Below the pieces are notes generated by a model. That model was not told the origin of the DNA and made no database searches. It worked only from the letters and a program-made list of their open reading frames with translations. A program made the position numbers and the translations under genes. Shown here piece after piece: positions 1 to 35,600 of a stretch of DNA of 64,000 nucleotides (position 1 is the stretch's first letter; each line of letters starts with the position of its first letter). This DNA comes from Metridium senile (taxonomy: Eukaryota > Cnidaria > Anthozoa > Actiniaria > Metridiidae), in assembly GCA_949775045.1 (NCBI GenBank), contig OX459103.1, forward strand, positions 1,695,501 through 1,759,500, read 5' to 3'.

Positions 1-66
1 ATTATATTACCCATCGTTTATATCAAACACCGACGCAGCCTATACTAGTTTACTCGCTAGTTTCCA
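1..66. repeat. Fragment of dispersed repeat family (GCGAGTAAACTAG end)
   Basis: The window opens inside a repeat whose reverse complement reads GGAAACTAGCGAGTAAAC then AGGCTGCGTC. Related copies lie at about 10129-10289, 19190-19365, 37009-37094 and 63120-63248. In fuller copies the unit continues through TATCAAACAC and TACCTATC to an AAATTTGTAACAC segment, usually as an inverted pair. It is probably a non-autonomous DNA transposon or a fragment of one. Confidence 0.7.
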
Positions 67-339
67 TGAATATATCCAATAAACTTTATCGTGCATCAGC
101 ACAATACCCTCTCCCCCTCCCCCACATATATATAAGGACTCCCATGCATATATTTCTATACCGGGTATGTGCCTTTGGAAAGGGTATGGTTTTTGGCCTT
201 GCTGTCCTAAACAGGGTATGTTTTACCCCCATGCAAATTGTCTCAAACAGGATCTAGAATTTTGACAAAAAACCGTATATGTTTTTGTGTATCTTAGATA
301 TAGGGCACTGATGTTTTTTATGGAAACTTCTGCAGCTAG

Positions 340-445
340 GCGCCTCGTAAATAAAAGGAGGGAGGTAAACCGGATAACCCGGAGAAAAACCCACGTGCAT
401 GGCATAGAAGAGAAGAACACATCAAACAAACCCAACTCACATGCC
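340..445 (-). mobile_element. 3' fragment of a tRNA-derived SINE
   Basis: On the minus strand this segment reads through a GTGTTCTTCTCTTC / CATGCCATGC / GGGTTTTTCTCCGG series. That is the body that follows the tRNA-like head in the fuller SINE at about 60737-61010. The tRNA-like head itself is missing or unrecognisable here. Seen directly: the shared motif series. Inferred: common SINE origin. Confidence 0.5.
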
Positions 446-1800
446 ATATATAATAATGCACTCTTACAGTATTGCGTCATAATTTGCGTGACATCCGATA
501 CTCACCTTGGCTCGTCATCGTGCTAGCTAGGTTTTAGCAGTTATGCAACAAGTGTCTCTAATACGAAACATGAATTTTTAACATGTTAGAAGTCAATCAG
601 GGGATAAATGGATAGCAGCTAGCTGGTCCGCAGCATCACTAAGTGAAAGAGATCACAACGATACAGTCTTCACTAAGCAAGAGCAAGAAAAAGCCTTCGA
701 GCAAGCAAAAACCTTCGAGAAGTTACATTGGTTTATTCACGATGAAAGGTATTTATAGCGTTTAAGTTAAAATTGGCATGCGATAATTATAGTGCATGTT
801 TTTATAGCATTTCCACTCCCATTGAAGAATAACGCACATATTCAATATCGATCTCTTTTCCATTTTTCTTTCGTCTTTCCCTACTTTGTTGACTTATATA
901 CTTCTATTTTTTGCTTGTGGTCAGTTCTCCCAACTCCCAGTCTTTGTTAAGGTCTTTTTAAACCGTGAGCTGAATTGTGTGCGAAATAATTAAACGTAGA
1001 GGTAGTAATTGTGTGTGTGTGAGTCTCCCCCATTAGTAGGGTAAATAACGTGTCCAGTCTAGAAGAATTGAGAAGTTAAAATAGTGATTTATGTATTTTT
1101 AAACGTTTTTTGGTTGGTTTATTTTTGAAGCATTAGACCGTTTCTAGGCTTTTCCCAATGACAACTTTAATATGCAGAAAACCGCAAAACCGCACCAAAA
1201 ATAACACGAAACCATATATATAACTGCATACCCTCATATATATAGTTTAAAATATAGCTAATTCAATTAACTTTGTCGCTGATTTATAATGCCTAAAGCC
1301 TAATCGTCAGACCGAAAGGGATCGTGGGATATCTTTTAACGAGCCGAATGAGGCGTGCAAAGCGTGTAAAACATTCAACATGTATTTGCAAGTGTTCCTC
1401 AGTGGAAACAAAAACACAAATTACGGTTTAGGAAACTTGAAAACTCTTAAATTTTTAAAATCCCATGATCACTTTCGCTCTCAAGATTAGGCTTTAGGCT
1501 TGTTTCAGCGACAAGGTTAATTGAATTGGCTATATCTTACTTAATGTTATATTTAAGGAACATAAAAATGCGTGCGGGTCTATATACTGTCATATAAGAC
1601 ACCGGAAGCTGTACGTAGAGCAAGAGAGAAGTTGTTTAGAAACACAAGGCGTAGCCGACGTGTATTTTATTGCTTTTATAAAATATTTTTGAATTTCTTT
1701 TTTGCTGAGCGTGTCTCTGTCCTCTGATTTAAACACGGTAGCCAGCCAATCAGAGCGCGCCTAGTATTTCAAATATTTCACAAATATGTCTAATTTTATA
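446..1800. other. AT-rich spacer, no gene recognised
   Basis: No convincing exon or long open frame is visible. The stretch is low in GC with scattered A/T runs and a short GT run near 1010. Part of a regulatory region for the peptide gene downstream may lie at its right end. Confidence 0.5.
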
Positions 1801-1805
1801 AATAA

Positions 1806-1830
1806 AACTACTATATATACTATATCCAAC
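1806..1830 (+). promoter_or_regulatory. Possible TATA-type promoter of the peptide gene
   Basis: A TATATATAC stretch lies about 430 bp before the peptide ATG, ahead of the postulated 5' noncoding exon. This rests on base composition and position only; the surrounding DNA is AT-rich, so chance is a serious alternative. Confidence 0.2.
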
Positions 1831-1900
1831 TGGGTGATATCAACAAGCAGAATTTGTCGCTCAATTATCCTAGACTGTGCTGTATAATGTGGTGGTGCCT

Positions 1901-2147
1901 ATACACCTATTTCAATAATCGTAGTCACAATCAAAGCTACAGTCCACACTCTGAAGCCTGCAAAGGATGTAGGTATTTCTTCTTTAATTTGTTATATTCA
2001 TAGTATATTTTGGAAACACTGATATTTCTTTAAAAAACGTGTACTAAATCACATGCAAATCATGTTCGTATTACCGACATCCTTAGCAGGCTTCAGAGTG
2101 TGCACTGTAGCTTCGGCTGCGACAACGATTTTTAAAAAAGGTGTATA
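1901..2147. mobile_element. MITE-like inverted repeat with TACACCTATTTCAA ends
   Basis: The left end TACACCTATTTCAA and its following block (AAAGCTACAGTCCACACTC, then GCCTGCAAAGGATGT) return in inverted order at 2080-2147, ending AAAAAGGTGTA. Both edges are flanked by TA, which fits a Tc1/mariner-like target duplication. The same terminus is used by elements near 16276, 37824, 49871, 50311 and 51915. A related tandem copy lies at 43200-43490. Confidence 0.75.
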
Positions 2148-2244
2148 TAGAGCGCATTTCACATACGTCGCAAAGCGCTTTACAATCTATCATCACAGTG
2201 TGTGGTCTTCATTACATGTGTGCTCTTCTCTTTCAGTTGCCATC

Positions 2245-2490
2245 ATGTTGATCCTCCTCCTTGTCCTCATAACCACCACGTCAGCCCTATCCCGTAACCT
2301 TGCTGCCAGTATCAGGGAGATGTGCAGGAATAGATTCCAGCGCTGTGGTACTAGTCCTGGCTGCTGCATGAGGTCGTGGCGTGTTTGTCGCTATCACTCC
2401 CGATGGTGTAAGAGAAACATGTGTCGAACATTATTTCGTAAATGCATGTGTAAGGCCATCAAGGACGCTTATCATTACTATTGTAAATAG
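2245..2490 (+). CDS. Secreted cysteine-rich basic peptide, family not recognised
   Basis: An 81-residue frame begins with a clear signal peptide (MLILLLVLITTTSA, predicted cut near residue 14-17). The mature part of about 64 residues has ten cysteines, including one CC pair and a CMC pair, and is rich in Arg and Lys. This looks like a disulfide-stabilised secreted peptide. I do not recognise the family and make no functional claim; host-defence or other secreted roles are possible. A pyrimidine tract and CAG end at 2235, so a 5' exon spliced to 2236 is likely and the ATG at 2245 would be the first codon. The frame stays open upstream to 2053, but that stretch is the right arm of the 1901-2147 inverted repeat and is probably not coding. 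The frame ends TAG at 2488-2490. AATAAA near 2696 is a candidate polyadenylation signal. Confidence 0.6.
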   Translation: MLILLLVLITTTSALSRNLAASIREMCRNRFQRCGTSPGCCMRSWRVCRYHSRWCKRNMCRTLFRKCMCKAIKDAYHYYCK

Positions 2491-2861
2491 AACTGGAACA
2501 ACTTGAGTTGTGTAGTAAAATTTACACTAAAAAATTAAAAAACTAAACTTAAAAAAATATAAAATGCACGAGTATAACTTTTATCGTGGTTTCGTACAAC
2601 TCGATTTCATTTTAAAATTTGCACATGCATGTAATATTTTGTGTTAAAGTTTCGTTTTGTGTAAACAAAAGTATAATTTAATCGATAGTTAAACAAATAA
2701 ACGGACTTGCTACCACAGGAAGCCCCAGTAAAACAAAAATATATTGTGTTAGCTCAGTAAGTGTAATTAATAGTGCACTGACTATAGTCGTGGATGTCTA
2801 TACCAAGCAGGGATTCTAAACATTGCGAGCCAGTATGGTACGAGTAGGGGATATTTTTACC

Positions 2862-2912
2862 CTAAAAGATGTGTCGATCACCCCTACCACTTGGACAAGG
2901 GGAGTAACCCCC
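2862..2912 (+). mobile_element. Single arm of a hairpin repeat (CACCCCTACCACTTGGACAA)
   Basis: This 50-bp block matches the right arm of the inverted repeat at 19691-19938 nearly base for base. No partner arm is visible here, so it looks like a truncated copy. Confidence 0.6.
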
Positions 2913-3089
2913 TACCCCCCTCCTCCGGTTTGCCACATATCCATGTGGAAGTCTAAATACTAATGTTTGTACAAACAGGAACATTAAATGCAAAAGGAAG
3001 CAACTTTACAAAAACTTGTATTTGATAGTGACAAATAGTCACTAAATAAGATCTATTACACATTAGCAATTTGATTTTAAGAGATGTTC

Positions 3090-3495
3090 TCATTAACCCG
3101 TGAAATAAAGTGTATTAGTTAGAGTATGATAGTCAAATAACAACAAAATAACTCAATGGAATTAAGGTGCATTAAAAAGTGATACACTAAAGTGTGTTTC
3201 ACGGGTTAGAGTTGTTCTCAATAACCCGTGAAACAAAGTGTATTAGGTAAAGTGTGATAATCAACTAACAACAAAAGAACACAATGGAATTAAGGTGCAT
3301 TAAAGTGTGATATACTACTGAAAGTGTGTTTCACGGGTTAATGAAAACGTCTTTATTTCATGGATATAGAGTGAAGTCATTTAACGTGAAATAGATATTA
3401 GACTAATACACCTTAGCTGTCTCTAATTCCATTGTTTTCTCTTGTGTCTATTTGACTATTACACTTTAGCAAGCACAATCTATTTCATGGGTTAA
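3090..3495. repeat. Three copies of a small hairpin repeat ending in AACCCGTGAAA
   Basis: Two adjacent units of about 115 bp (3095-3208 and 3222-3340) each begin AACCCGTGAAA and end TTTCACGGGTTA, so each is a hairpin. They share internal blocks such as CAATGGAATTAAGGTGCATT. A third, more diverged unit in opposite orientation spans about 3378-3495. Confidence 0.7.
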
Positions 3496-3676
3496 ATGTC
3501 TTCACTCTAGTGTTTTTGTTCTATATTTATGATATTATCCCACAATCACTGTCTTCCTTGAGGCGTTTGACATTAAGCATAATCGTCTCTAGTTTCTTTG
3601 ACTGTTTAGTAATCCATTTCAGACCACGTGATGAAACCCTTGTTAGTTGTTCCTATCACATGTGAATGCTATACAC

Positions 3677-3952
3677 CCGTTCCGAGAAAGTTTGTCACCC
3701 GTGAAAAGCACACAAGCTAGTGGCGCAAAGGATCATGGATCAGTTCAAAAACTAAATGTGCATTCGGTACGCCTTTCTTGTTGTCTAATAAGTCAAAACG
3801 GCTATTTCTCAATAACACATTAACAAGTGTATAAATGTGGCCATGAAATCCCTACGTTCTAGTAAAGTATACATAGGTTACCCATAGTCCCCTAGTAGCA
3901 CTACTAGCTTGTAGGCTTTTCACTTCACGGGTGACAAAGTTTCTCGGAAAGG
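3677..3952. mobile_element. MITE-like inverted repeat (TTCCGAGAAAGTTTGTCACC ends)
   Basis: The left arm TTCCGAGAAAGTTTGTCACC-CGTGAAAAGC is mirrored by GGGTGACAAAGTTTCTCGGAA at the right end. A solo end of the same family sits at 5807-5855 in an intron of the dehydrogenase gene. Confidence 0.7.
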
Positions 3953-4062
3953 GAGTAACATGTTCATCAAAAAAATGTCACATGGTGAAATGGACAGTTT
4001 ACATATAATGGTAAAGACGTTCTGCAGTTAAACTCTAGCCCTGGACCAAATAATCACCTTCA

Positions 4063-4250
4063 CAGTTTCCTGCACCATCTTGAAAGGTAGTTGGGCCTTT
4101 GCATCGAAGCGAGACGAACGTTGAGCTTGCAATGTTAGAGACCGTTTAACACCTTGTCGGACAATTATTCACATGTCTCATTGTAAGCTCAATTTTCATC
4201 TTGCTTCGATGCAAAGGCCCGGCTGCCTTTCAAAATGGCGCAGGGAACTG
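4063..4250. mobile_element. MITE-like inverted repeat (family copy 1)
   Basis: The arms AGTTTCCTGCACCATC and its near-complement GGCGCAGGGAACT enclose blocks including GGGCCTTTGCATCGAAG and its mirror. A second copy with the same arms lies at 17003-17194 in a DNAJC11 intron. Confidence 0.75.
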
Positions 4251-4384
4251 TTGACCCAAGTGCTAACCCGATTTGAACAGCCAATCCCAATCTACATGCT
4301 GACGAGCTTGCACACACAACTTAGAAAATATACTACCAAGGGAGGGTACACAAGGGCACAATGAAGCACCCCCACCCCCTGGAG

Positions 4385-4390
4385 TTTATT
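4385..4390 (-). terminator. Candidate polyadenylation signal AATAAA for ALDH4A1
   Basis: TTTATT on the plus strand is AATAAA on the gene strand, about 11 nt past the stop codon. That is very close to the stop, so a more distal signal may also be used. Confidence 0.4.
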
Positions 4391-4400
4391 GAATTTCAAT

Positions 4401-12988
<8,588 letters not shown>

Positions 12989-13489
12989 GATTTAGTGTTT
13001 TAGAGAGTTCAGATCCAGAAACAAGGCAACAAAGAAGAAACAACGAGCACACAGATATAGCTGTCACTAGCTAGTACATGCCGTAGTGTACGTTGTATGT
13101 GGAGTCTTTCGATCACATGCGTCCCATATTTGGGTTGACGGAGGGGGTGTGTCGACCAATGACAGTATAACACAGGAAGCCCGTCAAATATTGTAGGAAA
13201 AAAGTGAATATTTGCAAAAAAAAACATTTAAAAAGCGAAATGAAATGTACAAAAAACTGCAAAACCTTTTACTTTTTTTATCAGCTCCTGTTTTTATTTA
13301 TTTCAAATTAACAACTCCTTTTTGAAATATTTCATTCATTCACTCATCCAATTACTCTTTTTCTATTCACTCATTCATTTATTTACGCATATTTATTCAT
13401 CCCTTTGTATTTTTTGCTTTCACTCAATCATCTCTGTGGATGGGATCCCTGTGTAATCCAGTCAGCGGTAACTCTCGTGAGTTTCAAAA
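12989..13489. promoter_or_regulatory. Shared head-to-head promoter region of ALDH4A1 and DNAJC11
   Basis: The two start codons diverge with 501 bp between them, which must hold both 5'UTRs and promoters unless upstream noncoding exons exist. No TATA box is evident near either ATG. A CATT-rich stretch occupies about 13320-13430. Both products are mitochondrial, so co-expression is plausible but is inference. Confidence 0.6.
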
Positions 13490-28534
<15,045 letters not shown>

Positions 28535-29247
28535 CCGTCTAGATGTCCCTACCAAGATGAAATACAATACAAGTGACGCGCTGTTGTCGGTCTTCATAAC
28601 GTGGAACGTACAGAAACAACCTACAACTTTCTTTTATTCGACCACTGATAAACTAGACTTCAAATAGGTCTACGCTTACATTCCCCGCATAGAGAGAACT
28701 GGGTTCAGTCTAAACTGTTTCGTGAAATATGTAAATTAAGTTAATTTTTTTTAAATCTATATAGTAGAACAATACGTTCTATGTTAAAACAATAGGTGAG
28801 CGTAGTGTTTACAAGTGCTGGTATTGTGATGCTAATTTGCCAACCGTTTTAACAATAGATTTGTTAATTTTCTTTGTTCTAATAACAATTGTTGGTTGGC
28901 AAAACTATAACAAAATACGTCACTGTACGTCCACCTATGTTGTAGCTTCGCACCTCTGTTAACCGACCACCTTTTTAAACGACCGCGTAGTTGTCTCTGT
29001 AGGCAGAATACCAGAGCAACACAGTCGCTTTACATGCGAAACTCCGCGCCCTTTTCCAAGAAATAATTTATAAAACGATATGACGATCACCGTAAAAAAG
29101 ATCCAGAAGCATCCAGAGCTGACTAAAAACGTTTGTTTTTGTTTGTGTATAGGGCGAGATTTCATTTTCCAGTCATTTAGGAGACTGATTTTGTCAGATT
29201 ATTAATATTGCAACTGATGTGATGTTGTTCGAGATAGAAAACAGAGA

Positions 29248-29253
29248 AATAAA
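29248..29253 (+). terminator. Candidate polyadenylation signal AATAAA for DNAJC11
   Basis: First AATAAA in a plausible context, about 715 nt past the stop codon; it would define a 3'UTR of about 740 nt. AT-rich DNA makes chance matches common. Confidence 0.35.
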
Positions 29254-29317
29254 GTATTACAAAGTCTTAATTATTTGTGATGTGTTGCATTTGTGATTGA
29301 ATATAGTAATGAAGAAA

Positions 29318-29530
29318 GAAACGAAGGAATCAGGAAGGAAGGAGGGAGGGAGGGAAGACACGAAATAAGAAACGAACGAAGGAAGGAATTAGAAAGGAAG
29401 GAAGGAAGGAAGGAAGGAAGGAAGGAAGGAAGGAAGGAAGGAAGGAAGGAAGGAAGGAAGGAAGGAAGGAAGGAAGGAAGGAAGAAACGAGGGAAGGAAG
29501 GAAGAAACGAACGAAGGATCGAACAAGGGA
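29318..29530. repeat. GGAA tetranucleotide array
   Basis: Almost pure (GGAA)n near 29390-29485 downstream of DNAJC11. The ORFs across it are repeat artefacts. Confidence 0.95.
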
Positions 29531-29699
29531 GGGACGGGAGAAAGTAACCAGTAAAGAATGCATGGAGGAAGGAAGAAAAGACTGAAAAGTAGAGGAATAC
29601 AAAAAGTAAGGAAAGGGAATTCAGAGAAAAGAGAAAGTTCTTATAAAAGACTGACTGAACTGAAAGTGAACCAAAACGAACAAAAAAAATGCCATGCAA

Positions 29700-30900
29700 A
29701 AAGGTAAAATACAAAATTAAAATTTCTATATCAGAATTTCATATGCAAGTTATATAGAAAAGAAATGTTTCTTTAAATTGCAAAGAGCCACAACAATGTA
29801 CTTTGCGTGCGTAGTTTTTTTTCTCTTACCCCTAGAGCTACGAGAAAGTAATAAAAACACTGCTCTTACTGTTATACTGGCTGTATTATTGAAATAATAT
29901 CGTTTTTAATTATCAAAACACTCCATAAGCAGAAGAAGTTCTAGACATAATAATTTGATCATCATTTTAACTAAAATGTTCCATGTTTAGGTAAGATAAA
30001 CACAACAAAACTGAGAGACTTATATGTTGCTAAGTGACAAAGAATCGATAGGTCTGGGAATTTAAAATTCAAGTCTGGGAGAGTTTCAAAGAGTCACGAA
30101 AACATGAATACTTTCTATTCATTTTATTAATTTATTCCAATATTTACACAGGAAAACCAATTTAGCGAAAGGCTAGGTTATAACATAGCAATGATGCAAA
30201 AACAATGATGCATATCTTATAAATGTTATTAATAGTTCATGAGAATTTAATTATCAAATAACTTAATAATAACCGTGGGGGAGGTTGCATATGTCTTCCA
30301 CACAGATTCATCCTGATTTCACGAAAACACGAATATACAATGATGCATTTATTAAATCGATAATGTTATAAATGTCATTAATAATTCATGCATGAGAATT
30401 AAATTAACAAAAGAAATCATAACCGTGGGGGAGGCTGCATATCTCTCCCAAGTATAACGAGTGTAACAGTGAACATGAAATAAGTTAATGCTATAAATAT
30501 CAAGCATTTCAAACTTATGTGGTGTCACGTGACATTTCTTTTAGTGTTTTTAGTGGACACTCCGCTGTGAGTGATTGACGCCCACGATGTTTGCCTTACA
30601 TCTTAGTCGGCTTTGTCCGTATATCATAGTCTAATGATGACGTACTGATAATAACAACCTTTTAGAAAACCCAAAGATTCAGATTAAAAGCTGTATGCGC
30701 GATGTAGATACGTAGAATATATATGATTTATGAAGCTGGTAAAGATTGAACGGATAAGACGGACAGAAGTTAAACTTCCTGAGTACAAGGCTAAAGTCAA
30801 ATGATCTGAATTAGTTTAGTTTCGTCAATTTTTGAAAATCCTTAAAAGACTATTAAGTCAATTATGTTTCTTTTACACTTTCAGTCCCTAGTTAAAACGA
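29700..30900. other. Spacer between DNAJC11 and CAMTA
   Basis: No exon recognised. Contains a tandem duplication of about 150 bp: ATAACCGTGGGGGAGG occurs near 30270 and 30420, each preceded by a similar ATTAATA-TTCATGAGAAT block. The remainder is unremarkable AT-rich DNA. Confidence 0.5.
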
Positions 30901-30924
30901 TTAATAACTAAATAAACACTGATT

Positions 30925-31245
30925 GAAAAGAAAACTGAAAAGATGAAAAGAGAATTGAGAAGAAAAGTGAAAAGAAAGAGAAAAGAAGAAAAAACAGGAA
31001 ATAAGAGAAAGGGAGAAGAAAAGGAGAGGAAAAGTAGAAAAAAGAAAAAATAGAAAAGAGGGGAAAAAAGATGAGAAAAGAAAAGAAAATAAAGAAGCAT
31101 AAAAAAACAATAATTTATCTAAGAGAAAAGGGAGAAAAGAGGAAGAGGCAAAAGAGAAAAATGGAAAAAGAGAAAAGAGGAGAAAAGAAAAAAGAGAAAA
31201 GAAAAGATTAGGAGAAAAGAAAAGAAAAATAAGAAGCATAGAAAA
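30925..31245. repeat. GAAAA-rich purine tract
   Basis: Imperfect AGAAAAG repeats in the DNAJC11-CAMTA spacer. The Phe/Leu/Ser frames on the minus strand are artefacts. Confidence 0.9.
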
Positions 31246-31589
31246 CAATAATTTCCCTATTTTTTATTTTGTGCAATTTACAAAATGAATATTTTCATAC
31301 TTACATACGTAAGTAGCTAGTGTGAGTTTGGCCAGTGTTTGGCGGAGATCTTGTCCTATTTCAATCAAGGTTACCAAGTTTTCTTCCTTTTTGTAGTGAA
31401 TATGTTTACAATCAGATGATATATACATCAATTACTTTGATCCAATCGGTGAAAACATGCGTGGGCTGGCACTGATGTGAAATCGGAAGAAATACCCTAT
31501 TTGCGTGAATCAGTCAATTAGAAAAATATGGTATTCTCTGCGTGAATAAGACAATTATAGAAGAAAAAATGGTAGCTTGTTCACTTTGT

Positions 31590-32245
31590 GTTTTTTTACT
31601 GACGTTTAGGACGTTAATCGTTCATTATTTTGGATTAAAAATAATATATACCCTGGGGTATTCCCCATATAGAGTGCTATTGTCGTCACTCACTGACGTT
31701 TAGGACGTTATTAGTGCTTTGCAAAATAGTCATTTTTAAACGAAAATATATATTTTCTGACATTAAGAAAGTTAATATTTCATAATTTGGGATTAAAAAC
31801 AGTAACTTAATCATATATACCCCATATAGAGTGCTATTGTCGTCATTTACTGACATTTAGGACGTTATTAGTGCTCTGCAAAATGTAGTCATTTTTAAAC
31901 GAAAATATATACTTTCTGACATTAAGGACATCAATATTTCATAATTTTGGATTAAAAACAGTAACTTAATCATATATACCCCAGATAGAGTGCTGTTGTC
32001 GTTTACTGACGTTTAGGACGTTATTGATGCTTTGCTAGAGTAAACAAAATAGTCATTTTTAAACGAAAATATATATAATTACTGACATTAAGGACATTAA
32101 TATTTCATAATTTTCGATTAAAAATAATAACTTAATCATATATATACCCCATATAGAGTGGTATTGTCGTCACCTACTGACGTTTAGGACGTTAATAATA
32201 CTTTGCCCGAGTAAACAAAATAGCCATTTTTAAACGAAAATATAT
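31590..32245. repeat. About 160-bp tandem repeat upstream of CAMTA
   Basis: CTGACGTTTAGGACGTTA (or CTGACATTTAGGACG) recurs at about 31600, 31692, 31850, 32007 and 32177. Each copy is followed by AAATAGTCATTTTTAAACG and CATATATACCCCATATAG-type blocks. Four to five diverged units end about 35 bp before the CAMTA promoter region. Confidence 0.85.
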
Positions 32246-32289
32246 ATTATTTCAAGAGAAAAATATTTTTCTAAAAAAATTATTTTAGA

Positions 32290-32620
32290 TCCGTGCGGTC
32301 TCAAGTTCTTGAATGTCCAATTTGATGATTTCTTCCATTCATTCATGGGCCTTGCCGCAGGGATGCTTGACTGCGGGCGTGACGTCAGAGTGTTTGCTTC
32401 CAAAATGGCGCCAGGCCAGGTGAACATAGAGTTTACATGATAATTTAAGAGTAGCGCGGTTTCTTGTAGCGCTAAGCCAGCTCAACTTGGATCGATGAAC
32501 TTCCTAATAGAATGATTACAGGGCAGGCGATGTGTTCTAGGAATGTTGCTTATTTGAACTCATTCTTCATGACAAATATCGGAGTTTGGTTGGTCGTGAA
32601 GTGTCCTTGGCTATTTTGGT
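32290..32620 (+). promoter_or_regulatory. CAMTA promoter / 5'UTR region
   Basis: GC rises sharply here. A full CRE palindrome TGACGTCA lies at 32380-32387 and a YY1-like CAAAATGGCG at 32401-32410. The second contains an ATG opening a five-codon frame that ends at CAG|GTGAAC, so an alternative short first exon is possible. The chosen CAMTA start is the ATG at 32621. Site calls are motif matches only. Confidence 0.45.
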
Positions 32621-35600
32621 ATGACAGCCGTTGTTACCGGTGAACTTCTAGCCTCTGTTGCTACCAACACCACAGACACACACATTGTGCTACCTGACAA
32701 ATTATCCAGTATCAAAAAGGCTGAGAATTTCTCCTCGTTGAAGCTTAAGTGGAACGCTAGTGAGGTACGTTTGCGAGCAGAGTTTGTTGTGTGTGTGTTG
32801 AAGTGTGCTATAGTATGTACAACTGACTGTATTTAGTGACTGTTTGCTCTTGTTTCGTCCTTCTTGACAGCGAAGATAGTGATAAGAAAGCCACAAAACA
32901 CATTACACACGTATAACAAATGTTTTAACACTGTAACTTTCATATAATAAAGCTTCAGGATAATTTTCCAAGACAATTGTCAAAACCACTTTGAGCACAT
33001 TTTTGTCTTGTCACAGATCTATTTTGTGCACAAAAGCTTTCATTTCAAGGAAATCGACTTTAAATAACTGGTTTTTAATTCCTTACATGTCATTTAAACT
33101 CTTTATTGCTATTTAAATGCAAGAAAATATGGCTTCAAGTCTTGGGTGAAATTGTAAGATTTTACAGAAATGATGACTTCAATTAATTCAATTCTGTGGG
33201 AACTTTTTTCACCTGTATAATTAATATCAACAAAAATATTGAAAACTTTATCAAGCGTATACTTCCGATTTCTCTTATTCTAGAGCATTTATAATGAAAT
33301 TGTTATCAATTTCGCTTTTTCTTATATTTCCCTTAGTCTATTTCAATCAGGACAAGTTTTAAAACTTACAATTAATGTTATTTTGCGCATATAATTTTTG
33401 TTTTTTTTGTTTTTGATCGTAAATTATTAAGTGCCTTCCACCCAGTTATATGATAAAAAGTAGCATAAAAAATCCTTTGGTATAAATGCTTAATAATTAA
33501 CAAAGCTCTTCCTTTTTATCTGAGAAAAAAACTTCCTCTTTCTTCTGTTTTTGTATTCTATCACACATTCTATAACACCTAGACACACATTTGCATATTA
33601 TACTTTGAAAATGTGTTTTAAATTGTGAAAGCTTTCCAAGTCTTATGAAGTATAATTTTGTTTTGGAAATGACGTTGACACATTTATTGCTCAAAATCAT
33701 GTTTGTCTGTCAAGGATATTTGTTGATTTTCATTTCAAATACTATGCAAATATTCCCCAAAAAATATATTTTCTTCAACTTCAAGTCATATGAAAATTCA
33801 TTTCATAGATATTAAATTATATTGTTTTTTGTTTATGAAGAAAGTGTTGATTTCTTTTGAAATGTATCCCTTTCATTCTTTAAATTGATTTTCTTTGCCA
33901 CTCAAATTCCCCAAAAGATTTTCTATAGCATCAAATCATGTAAAAATCCTATTTCAAATATAAGGATTAAAACTATTTTTATTTGTGAAATAAGTTTGTT
34001 ATTTTTTTTTAAATGTATCCCTTTAATTTTCCAAAAGGATTTTCTTTTCTGCACAAATTCACAACAAGATTTTCTACAGAATCAAATCATATAATTAAAA
34101 CAATTTTTCAAAGATTGATTAAAATTATTTATTTTTGTGAACGAAGACTATAATTTATTTTGAAATGTATTACGTCTGTTACCCAAAATGATTTTCTTTG
34201 CTATACAAATTTCCTAAGAGTTTTCAATGATTGATTAAAATAATTTTTTGTGTGAAATAAGTTTGTTATTTCCTTTGAAATGTATTCTTTATTTCCCGGA
34301 ATGACTTTCTATTATGTGGAAATTTCAAATATTCAAATTAACACCTGAGAATTATATTTTGGCAGGTACATAACTTTGTACATGTCAGCTATAATCTCAT
34401 AGTACTGGATGAATTTTTTATTCATATATATATATCCAATGTAATAATATTACAGAAAATATTTTTTTCATTCCTCGAAAAATTCTAATTTCATTCTATT
34501 TTATTCTGCATATGAAATTCTTATTCTTATTAGTATTTATTGTAAACATGCCAATTGAATGATTGTTGATGTGTTTCTATTCTTTAGTTTATGATTATAA
34601 AAAATATTTTTTTTTCATGCTTATTGCAATTTAATATACAAAAACCTCATTTCTTATTTCTTAACCAAAAAAGTCAATGAAATATTGATTAATTCCATAT
34701 TCATTTTGTCAATTACAAATTATTTTATATTACGTATGAGAAGTATGAGAATTTCATTCCCAAAATTCAAAATTTCATCTGAAATGTTTTTTGTGTACTA
34801 ATTTCTCATCGCTGAAGATGCCAACAAAATATTGACTAGTTTCTTATTCATGTTGTTAATCATTATATTATATTGCAGAATGTATGAGAATCTCATTCCC
34901 AAAATTCAAATTTCATCTTATTTCATAGGCATTTCTCATTTCTGGCGATACCAACAAAAAATATTGACCATTTTCATATTCATTTTGTCAATCATAATAT
35001 TATATTGCAAAACATACAAGAATCTCAATACCAACATTCAAACTTCATTGAATGTTTTTCCCCTTTCTGATATTGCTTTATGTACTAATAATTTCTCATT
35101 GCTTAAGATATGTCAACAAAATGTTGATAAATTTCTTATTCATTTTGTCAATCATAGATAATGTTAAATGTATTTATTAAGAAAATTTCATCCCAAAATT
35201 TAAATTTCATCTGACTGTTTTTATGCTATTTCTTCGCCTACAAATTTCTCATTGCTTAAAAAGATGTCAACGAAATATTGAATATTGATATCTTAGTTAT
35301 TCCCTAAATTTTAATTTCAAACCAATTCATTTTAAATGATATATTAAAAAGCAATAATACTTGAAAAATGCAATTTCACAAAAAAAAATTGCCCAATTAC
35401 AATTCACATTTTATAACACTGCCAAGTAACGCAAGATATCCTAATTTCATTCTCTCATTATAAAATAAATCTATCTTATCCTATAATGAATTGAATATCT
35501 CTAAGAAATTATTTTCTTTTTTCGCATTCTATAATTAACAATGCGAAAAAATTCTCATTTTTATTAAGTAAAAAATTCAAAATTTGTAAGTATCACCAAC

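Noticed and set aside
29271..29714. 147-residue minus-strand frame with FLPSFLPS repeats
   Set aside because: GGAA tetranucleotide array; no start context, splice context or domain.
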